DNA from: DAORHV01 sp964513925
Lineage (GTDB): Bacteria > Patescibacteriota > Gracilibacteria > Peribacterales > Peribacteraceae
NCBI GenBank assembly: GCA_964513925.1
Contig: CAZENR010000006.1
Location: forward strand, 1 to 64,000
Reading direction: 5' to 3'
DNA length: 64,000 nt
The position numbers and the translations under genes are program-made. The notes under the pieces are model-generated. The model saw only the letters and a list, made by a program, of their open reading frames with translations, made no database searches and was not told where the DNA came from. This document shows, in pieces, positions 36,475-44,287 of the stretch. Position 1 is the first letter of the stretch; each line of letters begins with the position of its first letter.

Positions 36475-36513
36475 TCCGGACTCCAAGGAATCAGGGAGTC
36501 TTGGTATCTCTCA
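36475..36513. repeat. Dispersed GGAWTCC/GGACTCC repeat, copy a
   Basis: GGACTCCAAGGAATCAGGG followed by AGTCTTGG, with an inner 6-bp inverted repeat GACTCC/GGAGTC. It lies between the convergent rsmI and M23 stops. Related units occur near 50375, 54251, 58484, 58527 and 61912. Confidence 0.5.
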
Positions 36514-36517
36514 AGTA

Positions 36518-38329
36518 TCAGGGTAAGACTGCCTGCGGGTTCATGTGCTCGCCGTCTTTCATAAGCTCCAAGTGCAAGTGTGCGCCGGTCGTCATATGGC
36601 CAGCACCATTGGTGCCTGGCAAGCCGCCGGACAAGCCGATGATGGTGGAGTAGTCGACCAAATCCCCCGCCTTCACATACACCTGGGACAAGTGGCCGTA
36701 GACCGATGAGTATCCGTTTCGGTGGCCAATGAGCACGTACGTGTAACCGGTGGCACCGCCGAGTTTGACCGCAAACACCACGCCTTCCGATACCGATTTG
36801 ACCGGAGTTCCCTGCGGCACGGCGATGTCGATAGCTTTGTGCGGAACGCCGAAGACCGCAACGTAGTCCGGATCGTAATACCGTGCGGTAATGTTGCCGT
36901 GCACCGGCCATTGGAAGATGGGAGGCAGTCCGTCCAGACCGCTGTCGCGATTCACGGCATCGAGCTGGGCAGAATACTCGCTCGACTTTGCTATGGTGGC
37001 AGCAATCTGTGACGCAACGGCAGTAAGCTGGGAAGCCACAGCTTCGCGGTCTTTCTTGGCACGAGACGCGGTGTCTTTGGCGCGGAAGTACGCATCGACT
37101 GCATCTTCGGTGTAACCCTGTTTCAAATATCCAATTTTCTCTTCCAGTTGCGGAATAGCAGCTGACAGCACGACAGATTCCGCAGCAAGCGCCTTGGGAT
37201 CGGGACGCTCGATAGTGGCATCGGTAAAGGCAGGTTGCGGCGCTGTGCCTGCGAGAATCGCGTCGATTTCATCTTTTCGTTCGCGCTTGTCCTTCAGCGT
37301 TCGCTGTGCATCTTCTACTTTCTTGTACTGCTTCTTGTCTGAATTGCGGCTTTCCTGCATGGCCTTCCATGCCTGCTGCTCACCATCCATGATGCGCTGA
37401 AGATCTGCATCTTTCTTCTGCAGTGCTGTGCGCTGCGCAAGCTGCTCCTTGTACTTGGCATCGAACTCATCGATACGAGACTGCAACGTCCGCTGCTTCT
37501 GCTCCTTCAGCTGGATGTTGATCTTCACCAGGTTCTGCTGCATTTCCATGACTTTCGCGGTGACTTCGGCGTTTTCTTCCTGCACGTGCTCCAGCTCTTG
37601 TTCGCTCAGCTGCTTGGCGCGCCATCCTTCGTCGATGGTATCGGTGCGCTGCTGCATGCTATCCGCCAATTGCTTGTTCTGCGTTTCCAGTAATTGCATG
37701 TCTGTACGCAAAGCCTTGGCAACGATTTTCAGTCTGGCATCGACGGCATCGGTCTCCTGAGCCATGCGCAGCAACTGGCCGATGAGCTGCTCGCGCGCAC
37801 GCGCCACGGCGGCCACGCCGGCGCCGACATCGATACTGTCGGCAAGCGACCCGCGCAACATGCTTCGCAACATGGAGCCGCCGGCAACCGGACCGGTTTC
37901 GGTAATCACCATATCCTGCAACATTGCAAAACGAACATACGCCACGATGCGTTTACGCTCGTATTCCGCCAGGATGATGTAACGCTCCCGTGCCTGCGCC
38001 ACCTGTAGCTGCTGGCTTGCTAGCGTATCAATGAGCGCCTGCTGCTGCACTATGCGCTCCCGAATATCGCGTCGTTTTGCCGCCATGACCTCCAGATCCA
38101 ATTTGGCCTTCTCTACGGAGTTCTCATACTGTGCGATATTCGTTTGCAATTGAGCCTGCCGCTTGTTTCCGTCTGCCGCGGTTTTCCATGCCTCTTCAAA
38201 CTCGCTGCGAGCAGTGACAAACGCCTCATCCGTCTGAGCTTCCTGCGCATAGCCCGCGCCAACGGTGCCGCAGAGGACCGTTGCACATACTGTCACGCTG
38301 AGAAGTTTTGTGTGTATATGCCGAGGCAT
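36518..38329 (-). CDS. Exported M23-family peptidase with coiled-coil (EnvC/murein hydrolase activator-like)
   Basis: 603 aa. Signal peptide 1-24 (LLSVTVCATVLCGTVGAGYAQ), a very long coiled-coil region (about 30-450, rich in Gln/Glu/Lys/Arg), then a C-terminal LytM/M23 domain with HKAIDIAVPQGTPV, YVLIGHRNGYSSVYGHLS and GAHLHLEL, which retains the zinc ligands (H..D and HxH). It is therefore probably an active peptidoglycan endopeptidase, with coiled coil placing it at the division site as in EnvC. ATG 38329 follows TGCTACAAT by 9 nt. Confidence 0.88.
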   Translation of the reverse strand: MPRHIHTKLLSVTVCATVLCGTVGAGYAQEAQTDEAFVTARSEFEEAWKTAADGNKRQAQLQTNIAQYENSVEKAKLDLEVMAAKRRDIRERIVQQQALIDTLASQQLQVAQARERYIILAEYERKRIVAYVRFAMLQDMVITETGPVAGGSMLRSMLRGSLADSIDVGAGVAAVARAREQLIGQLLRMAQETDAVDARLKIVAKALRTDMQLLETQNKQLADSMQQRTDTIDEGWRAKQLSEQELEHVQEENAEVTAKVMEMQQNLVKINIQLKEQKQRTLQSRIDEFDAKYKEQLAQRTALQKKDADLQRIMDGEQQAWKAMQESRNSDKKQYKKVEDAQRTLKDKRERKDEIDAILAGTAPQPAFTDATIERPDPKALAAESVVLSAAIPQLEEKIGYLKQGYTEDAVDAYFRAKDTASRAKKDREAVASQLTAVASQIAATIAKSSEYSAQLDAVNRDSGLDGLPPIFQWPVHGNITARYYDPDYVAVFGVPHKAIDIAVPQGTPVKSVSEGVVFAVKLGGATGYTYVLIGHRNGYSSVYGHLSQVYVKAGDLVDYSTIIGLSGGLPGTNGAGHMTTGAHLHLELMKDGEHMNPQAVLP

Positions 38330-38338
38330 AATCCGTGT

Positions 38339-38347
38339 ATTGTAGCA
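38339..38347 (-). promoter_or_regulatory. Extended -10 box of the M23 gene
   Basis: TGCTACAAT on the minus strand, 9 nt before ATG 38329. Confidence 0.55.
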
Positions 38348-38456
38348 CAAAAACACCAAAAAATGAAGGCCGCGATGGCTTGCTACAGACGAAATCCGCA
38401 GCGGAACCAAGGCGCGAAAAAGTAAAGCGATATCGACGGTGGACTTGCGGAATTTT

Positions 38457-38465
38457 TGGTACCAT
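38457..38465 (+). promoter_or_regulatory. Extended -10 box of ruvA
   Basis: TGGTACCAT ends 6 nt before ATG 38472, predicting a leaderless ruvA message. Confidence 0.55.
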
Positions 38466-38471
38466 CCGCGC

Positions 38472-39056
38472 ATGCTGTACTCGCTGACCGGAACCGTACG
38501 CCGCCTGGCATCGCCGCATGTCGCGATCGACGTCAACGGCGTGGGATACCTGGTAACCGTGACGGCACCCGTCTGGCAACATATTGTGGACGGGTCCAAG
38601 ACAACCATCTTGCTCCACAGCTACATCCGTGAAGACCGCTTCGATCTGTACGGATTCCTGACCGAAGCCGACCGCACATTGTTCGTAGAGCTCCTCGGTT
38701 TCAACGGGGTTGGCCCGAAAACCGCACTGGAAATGTGCTCCATTCCAAAGCAGATTATTCTGCAAGCCGTAGCGGAGGAGGACGCGTCCGTCCTCACGCA
38801 GATCAAGGGCATAGGCAAGAAGACCGCCGAGAAGCTGCTGGTGGACCTGAAGTCACTCAAAGAACGTCGTCCGGAGCACCTGGAAACAGACAAGGGCACG
38901 CCGCTTCCCTCTTCGGGCAATGCGGACATGGATGCCGTAGAAGCGCTGACAACGCTTGGCTACGACAGGGCCACCGCACTCAAAGCTGTAAAGAAAGTCC
39001 CCGCCAACGTAAAGCGCACGGAAGACCGTGTGACCGCCGCCCTTCGCTCCCTCTAA
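38472..39056 (+). CDS. ruvA: Holliday junction branch migration protein RuvA
   Basis: 194 aa. MLYSLTGTVRRLASPHVAIDVNGVGYLV is the OB-fold domain (split motif), and the two helix-hairpin-helix motifs are FNGVGPKTALEMC and IKGIGKKTAEKLL. The C-terminal domain (DMDAVEALTTLGYDRATALKAVKK) contacts RuvB. RuvB and RuvC are not in the window. pgi starts 22 nt downstream, so the two are probably co-transcribed. Confidence 0.95.
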   Translation: MLYSLTGTVRRLASPHVAIDVNGVGYLVTVTAPVWQHIVDGSKTTILLHSYIREDRFDLYGFLTEADRTLFVELLGFNGVGPKTALEMCSIPKQIILQAVAEEDASVLTQIKGIGKKTAEKLLVDLKSLKERRPEHLETDKGTPLPSSGNADMDAVEALTTLGYDRATALKAVKKVPANVKRTEDRVTAALRSL

Positions 39057-39078
39057 CCCACTCCCCCCTTTTCCTTCC

Positions 39079-40359
39079 ATGCTGACGCTCGATATCAAAG
39101 GGACGCTGGCTAAAGTCATTACTCCAAGCATGGGCATACCAGATGCCGAATTCACCGCGGTGCGCAGCTCCATGCGCCGCTACACCGAAGAGTGGCTCAA
39201 TGAGCGCGAGCGCGGCATGCACGGCTGGTCCATGAACCCGTACGACAAAGACCTCATCAAGCAAGTATCCGATGTCGTCACCCGCGTGAAGACCGAGAAT
39301 ATTCAAACGGTGGTATGGGTGGGCATCGGCGGATCCGGACTTGGACCAAAAGTGCTGCAGGAGGTATTCGAATCACCAAAGACTCCGGCATTCATCGTCG
39401 TCGACACCATAGATCCTGCGGTGCTGGGGATGCACCTGGAACTCATCGACTGGAAGAGCGCGCTGCTTGTTGTGGTCAGTAAGTCCGGCGGCACCCTGGA
39501 AACGATGTCTGCCTTCTTTGCTTGTTTCGAGCGTTTGAAAGGCGCCGTGAAAAGCAGTCCGGGCAGCCGAGTGATTGCAATTACGGATCCGGAAGGCGGG
39601 GCGCTGCACACGTTCAGCAAAGAAAATCGCATCACCATGCTGCCTATCCCCCGCAACGTGGGCGGACGGTATTCCATTTTCACCCCTGTGGGACTGCTTT
39701 CACTGGGACTGCTCAATGGCGACATCGGCGCATTTTGCCGCGGGGCTAAGGAAATGGATACTCACTGCCAAGAAACAACGCTCAGCCGCAATCCGGCTGC
39801 GTCGCTTGCGGCAATTCAGTACCTGCTCGACACGCGTCGCAATTATCCGTTACGCATCATCATGCCGTATAGCGACCGCTTGCTGTCGCTGGGGAGATGG
39901 GAGCAGCAGTTGCTTGCCGAAAGCCTCGGTAAGAACGAAGGCCACAACCCCATTCCCATGGCGTCCATCGGGACGCAAGATCAGCACTCGCTCTTGCAAC
40001 AGTGGATGGCCGGCCCACGCAACCACTGGCATTTGTTCGTCCGCGAGTTGGACAAGCCGCGCCTGGAGGTGCCCAAGAATGTCCCGGAAACGTTTTCGTA
40101 CATCGGCGGCAAGACCTTCGGCCAACTGCTGGACGCCTGCTACGAGGGAACCAGCCAAGCGCTCACCCAGGTCAAGCGGCCGCATGCCACCATCTCACTG
40201 CAGCGATTGGACGAGTACCACATGGGGCAATTGTTCTTCCTGTTCATGGCCGAAGTGGTGTACTTAGGCAAGCTCTACCGCATAGATCCGTACGGCCAAC
40301 CTGCAGTGGAGATCGGCAAGCAGATTACCAAAGGCCTGCTCACGAAGGGGCAGCAATAA
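39079..40359 (+). CDS. pgi: Glucose-6-phosphate isomerase
   Basis: 426 aa, the short form. VWVGIGGSGLGPKVLQEVF and VVSKSGGTLETMSAF bind the sugar phosphate, and the active-site region is TQDQHSLLQQWMAGPRNHW. It interconverts glucose 6-phosphate and fructose 6-phosphate. The ATG is preceded by the pyrimidine tract CTCCCCCCTTTTCCTTCC with no Shine-Dalgarno. Confidence 0.93.
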   Translation: MLTLDIKGTLAKVITPSMGIPDAEFTAVRSSMRRYTEEWLNERERGMHGWSMNPYDKDLIKQVSDVVTRVKTENIQTVVWVGIGGSGLGPKVLQEVFESPKTPAFIVVDTIDPAVLGMHLELIDWKSALLVVVSKSGGTLETMSAFFACFERLKGAVKSSPGSRVIAITDPEGGALHTFSKENRITMLPIPRNVGGRYSIFTPVGLLSLGLLNGDIGAFCRGAKEMDTHCQETTLSRNPAASLAAIQYLLDTRRNYPLRIIMPYSDRLLSLGRWEQQLLAESLGKNEGHNPIPMASIGTQDQHSLLQQWMAGPRNHWHLFVRELDKPRLEVPKNVPETFSYIGGKTFGQLLDACYEGTSQALTQVKRPHATISLQRLDEYHMGQLFFLFMAEVVYLGKLYRIDPYGQPAVEIGKQITKGLLTKGQQ

Positions 40360-40384
40360 CTAGCTCTTCCAACTGCAGCGCGTG

Positions 40385-40390
40385 TATACT
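40385..40390 (+). promoter_or_regulatory. TATACT -10 box of trxA
   Basis: TATACT, 31 nt before ATG 40422. The leader contains the pyrimidine tract CATTCTTCCCTCTC. Confidence 0.45.
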
Positions 40391-40421
40391 CACCGCGTCG
40401 TCATTCTTCCCTCTCAACCGT

Positions 40422-40745
40422 ATGGCCATCGCCGTCACCGACCAAGATTTTGATTCCGTAGTGATGAAGTCCGATATTCCCGTACTGGTGGACTTTTGGG
40501 CTCCCTGGTGCGGACCATGCAAAGCCATGATTCCGGTGATGGATGAAATTTCAAAGCAATACGAAGGGAAGTTGAAAGTCGTAAAAATGAACGTGGACGA
40601 GAGCACCGAGGTACCCGGCCGCTACGGAGTCATGAGCATTCCCACGTTCCTGATCGTAAACAAGGGCGAGGTAGTGGACACCTTCGTCGGCTCCAAGCCA
40701 AAAGAAGATGTTGTGGCAAAGCTGGCTCCATTCCTACCAAAGTAG
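40422..40745 (+). CDS. trxA: Thioredoxin
   Basis: 107-aa thiol-disulphide reductant with FWAPWCGPCKAMIPVMDEI (active-site WCGPC), the cis-proline in SIPTFLIV and the standard length. It is cytosolic (no signal peptide). Five nucleotides separate it from a small membrane-protein gene. Confidence 0.95.
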   Translation: MAIAVTDQDFDSVVMKSDIPVLVDFWAPWCGPCKAMIPVMDEISKQYEGKLKVVKMNVDESTEVPGRYGVMSIPTFLIVNKGEVVDTFVGSKPKEDVVAKLAPFLPK

Positions 40746-40750
40746 ACACC

Positions 40751-41071
40751 ATGCAGTATGTACTCGGTATCTTAGGCATTATCGCAGGTTGCGCGCTCAT
40801 CAAATACCGACAGCGCGTGGGTGACGAATTCGGTGATCCAGACTGGGCAATCCACGTAGGTGGGGTTTACAACGTTGTCATCATTGTAGGTGTACTGGTA
40901 ATTCTATGGAGCATTTCGTATATGGTCGGCACATTAGATTTCTTCTTAAGCCCATTGCTCTACATTTTGCCGTTCAAGAAATCGACAAAGGGCGACGGCG
41001 TGCCACTGGATCTGAACCAAACCATCGAACAGGTGAAAATGATCGCCGCAGCGATTTCGCAGTACATGTAA
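40751..41071 (+). CDS. Small membrane protein of unknown function
   Basis: 106 aa with two to three hydrophobic segments (VLGILGIIAGCALI; YNVVIIVGVLVILWSISYMVG; FFLSPLLYILPF) and an amphipathic C-terminal helix (LNQTIEQVKMIAAAISQYM). The loop YRQRVGDEFGDPDWAIHVGG is polar. It follows trxA by 5 nt and probably shares its transcript. No known family is recognisable. Confidence 0.55.
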   Translation: MQYVLGILGIIAGCALIKYRQRVGDEFGDPDWAIHVGGVYNVVIIVGVLVILWSISYMVGTLDFFLSPLLYILPFKKSTKGDGVPLDLNQTIEQVKMIAAAISQYM

Positions 41072-41130
41072 CTACTCCCTTTATCATGAAGGAGTTGTAT
41101 TTTGGCGTACCTATTTTGATGTACAGAAAA

Positions 41131-41220
41131 TGGTGGAGCTAAAGGAGAGTCGAACTCCTGACATCCTGCTTGCAAAGGCAGACACGCTCCGCGCTCGGCC
41201 CGCAACTGAGCGGTGTCCCC
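41131..41220 (-). pseudogene. Degenerate tRNA-Ala copy
   Basis: A 90-nt region whose 3' half (anticodon loop TTTGCAA, GCAGG, ATGTC, intact T arm AGGAG-TTCGACT-CTCCT, CCA) is nearly identical to the functional tRNA-Ala 10 nt away. The 5' half is expanded and mispaired: acceptor GGGGACA does not pair with TAGCTCC at two positions, the D-arm region has about 14 extra nt, and the anticodon stem holds an extra C. A functional tRNA is unlikely. Confidence 0.7.
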
Positions 41221-41229
41221 ACATCAAAA

Positions 41230-41305
41230 TGGTGGAGCTGAGGAGAGTCGAACTCCTGACATCCTGCTTGCAAAGCAGGCGCTCTACCAACTGAGCTACA
41301 GCCCC
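41230..41305 (-). tRNA. tRNA-Ala (anticodon TGC)
   Basis: 76-nt cloverleaf on the minus strand: GGGGCTG/CAGCTCC acceptor, GCTC/GAGC D stem, CCTGC-TTTGCAA-GCAGG anticodon arm (TGC), AGGAG/CTCCT T stem with TTCGACT loop, discriminator A and encoded CCA. Complete. Confidence 0.95.
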
Positions 41306-41359
41306 ACTACCCAGAGCATACAGTATTTTTTTCTACGAAAAAAGAGCGATACAGAACAA

Positions 41360-41380
41360 GGGCGCCCATGACAGGCGCCC
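41360..41380 (-). terminator. Possible terminator of the 56-aa gene
   Basis: Perfect 7-bp stem GGGCGCC/GGCGCCC with a 7-nt loop. On the minus strand it is followed by TTGTTCT and, about 20 nt later, a T6 run, so termination is plausible but weaker than elsewhere. Confidence 0.45.
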
Positions 41381-41411
41381 AGGTGCGGAGCAAGTAGCTC
41401 CGCGAGCAGGT

Positions 41412-41582
41412 TTACAGCAATTCTTTTATAAACGCTGTTATCACAATAATTACAGTAAACATCCCCCAGCCTGCTGCAACAAATACATCATCTCGGTGAA
41501 AACCAAATTCTCTGAGCCTCCAAAGTCGAAGGCACATGATCAATGTTATCACCGCGGGTACGAATGCATATACGAAGGTCAT
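41412..41582 (-). CDS. 56-aa membrane microprotein with a perfect Shine-Dalgarno
   Basis: Small open frame of 56 codons: N-terminus MTFVYAFVPAVITLIMC, a charged hinge RLREFGFHRDD, then a second helix FVAAGWGMFTVIIVITAF ending KELL. Two membrane helices in hairpin form are expected. AAGGAGGT (41595-41588) lies 5 nt before the ATG, the only perfect Shine-Dalgarno I found in the window. It has its own upstream structured leader and sits beside tRNA-Ala. Function unknown; holin-like or toxin-like hairpins have similar size, but nothing else supports that. Confidence 0.6.
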   Translation of the reverse strand: MTFVYAFVPAVITLIMCLRLWRLREFGFHRDDVFVAAGWGMFTVIIVITAFIKELL

Positions 41583-41765
41583 TGCTGACCTCCTTTCATC
41601 AACTGCCTCCCCAAGTGCGCCCGGGAGTGATGAAGGCGGCTTGCCGGATGAACGTGTATGAAGGCAAGCGCTCTACAGGCGCGAAGCATGCAGGGCGCTT
41701 GCCTCCATAGAAACCTGCCCATGCTCCAAAGGAACACAATGTGTATTTAAACATATTTTATTAAT
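41583..41765 (-). promoter_or_regulatory. Structured 5' leader of the 56-aa gene
   Basis: About 180 nt between a plausible promoter near 41745-41770 (TTGCAA, 17 nt, TAAATA) and the start codon. Hairpin 1 is a perfect 10-bp stem AGGCAAGCGC/GCGCTTGCCT (41662-41671 with 41695-41704, 23-nt loop). Hairpin 2 pairs TTCATCA/TGATGAA (41595-41601 with 41628-41634) and CTCCC/GGGAG inside it, ending at the Shine-Dalgarno. This could be a cis-regulatory RNA; I recognise no riboswitch class. Confidence 0.45.
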
Positions 41766-41799
41766 TTTGCAATATTCCATTACTCGAAATATGCCGTTT

Positions 41800-42621
41800 C
41801 TAAGCCTTTTGAAGCATCATCGCTCGAATCCCCCAGCCATTTACACGAATGCGGCCACCCTGACGAATGCGAAATTCGCCTTCCTCTGCATCTGCTGCCG
41901 GCACGGACGCAAACCGTACAATGCCATCCTGCACGGCATCCAAAAATGCCATGTCGTCCGAACCCGGCACGCGCGCACGCATATCGTTTAGCTTAAAATA
42001 CAAACCCTCTGGAACCACCGGGGCAATGACTGCATCCACGGCAATACGCACATCGTCGCGAGATTGTGCTATGTCGTAGCCTTCACAAAAGCCAGGGCTG
42101 TTGGAGTGCTTCCGCAGCCGGGCGGCAAGCGGGGTGTCCACCAACCAGATATTGCCTCCCGGGCGCAGCGCATCCATGCCCGCTTGCAGAAGGGTGAATG
42201 TATCTTCTTCCGGTAGGTATCTCGCAATATGAGAGGCAACGAAAGACCCGGGCACGAAAGGCATGCGATCATCCAGCGTTGTCTGGGCAGACTGGCGCAG
42301 CATGGAACTCAGGCGGCTCAAATCACAATGTATTTGCGCATCGACACCTGCAGGTGGCTGCTGCGGCAATTCGCGATCTACGGTAACCACGCGAATATCA
42401 CGCTCGCGTATCTGGCACGCATCCAGCCGATGTACCACTTTTCCCTCACCCACCAAATACATACCGGTTCCCCTTGGCACAGCTTCCACAATAGATCGCG
42501 TCAATCCCGAAACCTCATGCAGTATTTGGTGCAAGTACCCGTTGCGCTGCGCTCTGTTTATATGCTCGGCATGCTGCTTCAGCGTGCCGATTTCCGATGG
42601 AAATGTAGTGGGGGCTGCCAT
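41800..42621 (-). CDS. Divergent SAM-methyltransferase-like protein
   Basis: 273 aa. The C-terminal half reads as a class I methyltransferase: RVVTVDRELP (beta-2 with acidic end), FVASHIARYLPEEDTFTLLQAGMDALRPGGNIWLVD (split motif covering the post-I strand and helix) and a final strand near RVNGWGIRAMML. The usual glycine-rich motif I is replaced by GMYLVGEGKVVHRL, so SAM binding is uncertain. N-terminal helices (about 1-50) could be a lid. Promoter TATAAT lies near 42650. Confidence 0.5.
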   Translation of the reverse strand: MAAPTTFPSEIGTLKQHAEHINRAQRNGYLHQILHEVSGLTRSIVEAVPRGTGMYLVGEGKVVHRLDACQIRERDIRVVTVDRELPQQPPAGVDAQIHCDLSRLSSMLRQSAQTTLDDRMPFVPGSFVASHIARYLPEEDTFTLLQAGMDALRPGGNIWLVDTPLAARLRKHSNSPGFCEGYDIAQSRDDVRIAVDAVIAPVVPEGLYFKLNDMRARVPGSDDMAFLDAVQDGIVRFASVPAADAEEGEFRIRQGGRIRVNGWGIRAMMLQKA

Positions 42622-42731
42622 GTCGGAATGTTAAATTAACATAACATTATAGAATGTCAATTTTGTCAAAACTGTGGCGCAGTATGCGGCTATGGCTAGC
42701 GCTCACTCCGGTTTGGACGTAGTGTCGGTCC

Positions 42732-43031
42732 ATGCCAACCAATGCACGTGCCCCATTCATCGCCGTAGGAATGATCGGCGTTCTCGCAGCGTTCGTCGTC
42801 GTTGCCCGTTTGCCGCAAAATAGCGCGCTGCGCGGGGCATTGACTGGAGATGCTCCGGCAACAACATCGTCTGCAACCGCAGTAACCGATGGCTGTGCGG
42901 TTAGCGCTGTAGGGCTGAAGTGCCGGTGCGTGGTGCGCGACGAAGCAGCCTGCAAAGAAATGGATGGTACGTTCTACGCGAAAGATGACGGCGGCATCGA
43001 TGCGTGCGTACAAGCCTGCTCAGCAGAGTAA
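42732..43031 (+). CDS. Small secreted cysteine-rich protein
   Basis: 99 aa. N-terminal membrane helix (FIAVGMIGVLAAFVVVA), an Ala/Thr linker, then an exported domain with six cysteines (GCAVSAVGLKCRCVVRDEAACKEMDG, split, and DACVQAC). Even cysteine number and the presence of DsbA-like and thioredoxin genes suggest disulphides. No family is recognised. The start ATG 42732 is the only reasonable one; a TAGTGT box ends 6-7 nt upstream. Confidence 0.55.
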   Translation: MPTNARAPFIAVGMIGVLAAFVVVARLPQNSALRGALTGDAPATTSSATAVTDGCAVSAVGLKCRCVVRDEAACKEMDGTFYAKDDGGIDACVQACSAE

Positions 43032-43088
43032 CTTCACGAATCAGCGAGTCCGGAGAACACAGGTTCCGTGAAGTCGCCGTCTTTTTTG
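43031..43088 (+). terminator. Possible terminator of the Cys-rich protein gene
   Basis: ACTTCACG (43031-43038) pairs with CGTGAAGT (43067-43074), with a T6 run at 43082-43087. The 7-nt spacing between stem and T-run weakens the call. Confidence 0.4.
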
Positions 43089-43106
43089 GAGTGTCTGGAA
43101 TCCTAG

Positions 43107-44267
43107 TCAGGTCACCACTTCATCGAGCCGCTTCTCGGCAACGGCGCGCTGTAGCTCCATGCCGATGCGCTCACCGACGCTGAGCGATTCGCCGTACAGA
43201 TAACCCGAATACGGCGTTGCCCTGGTGCCTGGCGAACCGGGAATGCGCAGCGATACGTCGAAGATCACAATATCCTCGCGTCCTTCTTCCGCCACCACTG
43301 CTCCCTGCAGTGCAAACGGGCCGATAATACCTTTTCCAGAGGGATCCAGCTGTTTGGGCAGCTGTTGCGTTGCACGGACGAACTTCTCGCCCAGATCGAA
43401 TGCCTTTTCCAGCAGCGACTCTTTTACTGTCACGGCAATGTGGCCGGTTTCAATCATTTTTAGATCGATATGCTTGGCAACCTCGGTCTGTTGCCACGCT
43501 GGCATACGCAGATAGCCGTCCAAGTTGGTTTGTCGGCGCGTATCGGTGCCGAGCAGTTCAAGCTCGCCACTCAGCGGCGAATAGAAGAAATTGAAATTGA
43601 CCGGCGCACCGACGACGAATTCTTCTATGACGGCATCTCGCCAGTTCGAAGCAATTTTGCCATCGCGCTCTAGCTCCGCGCCGCGCCGCTCGTACTCGGC
43701 AGCATCGCTAGCGACGAAGAATCCACGTTCGTATCCGCGTTTTGCTTCGGCAGCCTTCACGAGAACGGGCCTGTCGATGTCGCCTGCTTTGGAGAAAATT
43801 TTCGGAATGCGGATTCCGGCATCGTTGAGTAAGTGGTACTGGTTGTACGGCTGGTCGCGCTCCTCCAGCTTCAGCAGGGTGCGCGAACCGAAGATGGGAA
43901 CATGGAAGTCATTCTCCACCCGGGAGAAATCGTCGAAATACACCCAGAAATACCGGTTATGCACGAAAATTGCATTCATGTGCTGCAGTTGCTGCTGCAC
44001 ATCTTTGTCCAACACGTCCTCAAACGCCTGCACCACGATGAGCTCGTCTACGCAGCCACGGGGCTTTTGCTTCGTCTTGCCCTTACCCGCGGCGGCGCGG
44101 CGCGCAAAATGTGCATAGGTGCGGTGCCTCCCCTCTTGCGCGACAACCGCAGTGCGAAAGCCATACTTGGCAGCGCCGTGCGCTACATCCAACCCACTGT
44201 GGCCGCCTAGTGCGGCAACAGTGAGCTTTTTCTGGTTATAGCCGTCGAGAAGCTTAGATACATCCAT
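43107..44267 (-). CDS. PurP-like ATP-grasp ligase, divergent paralogue
   Basis: 386 aa. It follows the archaeal PurP layout: VAALGGHSGLDVAHGAAKYGF (split; N-terminal His), FGSRTLLKLEERD, VIEEFVVGAPVNFNFFYSP, GKGIIGPFALQ, and the metal-binding end VIFDVSLRIPGSPGT. Compared with the next gene the IPHGSF segment is replaced by FVHNRYF and DKRYESN by DTRRQTN, so substrate specificity has probably shifted. PurP itself joins formate to AICAR with ATP. TACACT (44279-44274) ends 6 nt before the ATG, inside the 20-nt gap to the upstream paralogue. Confidence 0.75.
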   Translation of the reverse strand: MDVSKLLDGYNQKKLTVAALGGHSGLDVAHGAAKYGFRTAVVAQEGRHRTYAHFARRAAAGKGKTKQKPRGCVDELIVVQAFEDVLDKDVQQQLQHMNAIFVHNRYFWVYFDDFSRVENDFHVPIFGSRTLLKLEERDQPYNQYHLLNDAGIRIPKIFSKAGDIDRPVLVKAAEAKRGYERGFFVASDAAEYERRGAELERDGKIASNWRDAVIEEFVVGAPVNFNFFYSPLSGELELLGTDTRRQTNLDGYLRMPAWQQTEVAKHIDLKMIETGHIAVTVKESLLEKAFDLGEKFVRATQQLPKQLDPSGKGIIGPFALQGAVVAEEGREDIVIFDVSLRIPGSPGTRATPYSGYLYGESLSVGERIGMELQRAVAEKRLDEVVT

Positions 44268-44287
44268 GATGGCAGTGTAGCGCAAGC

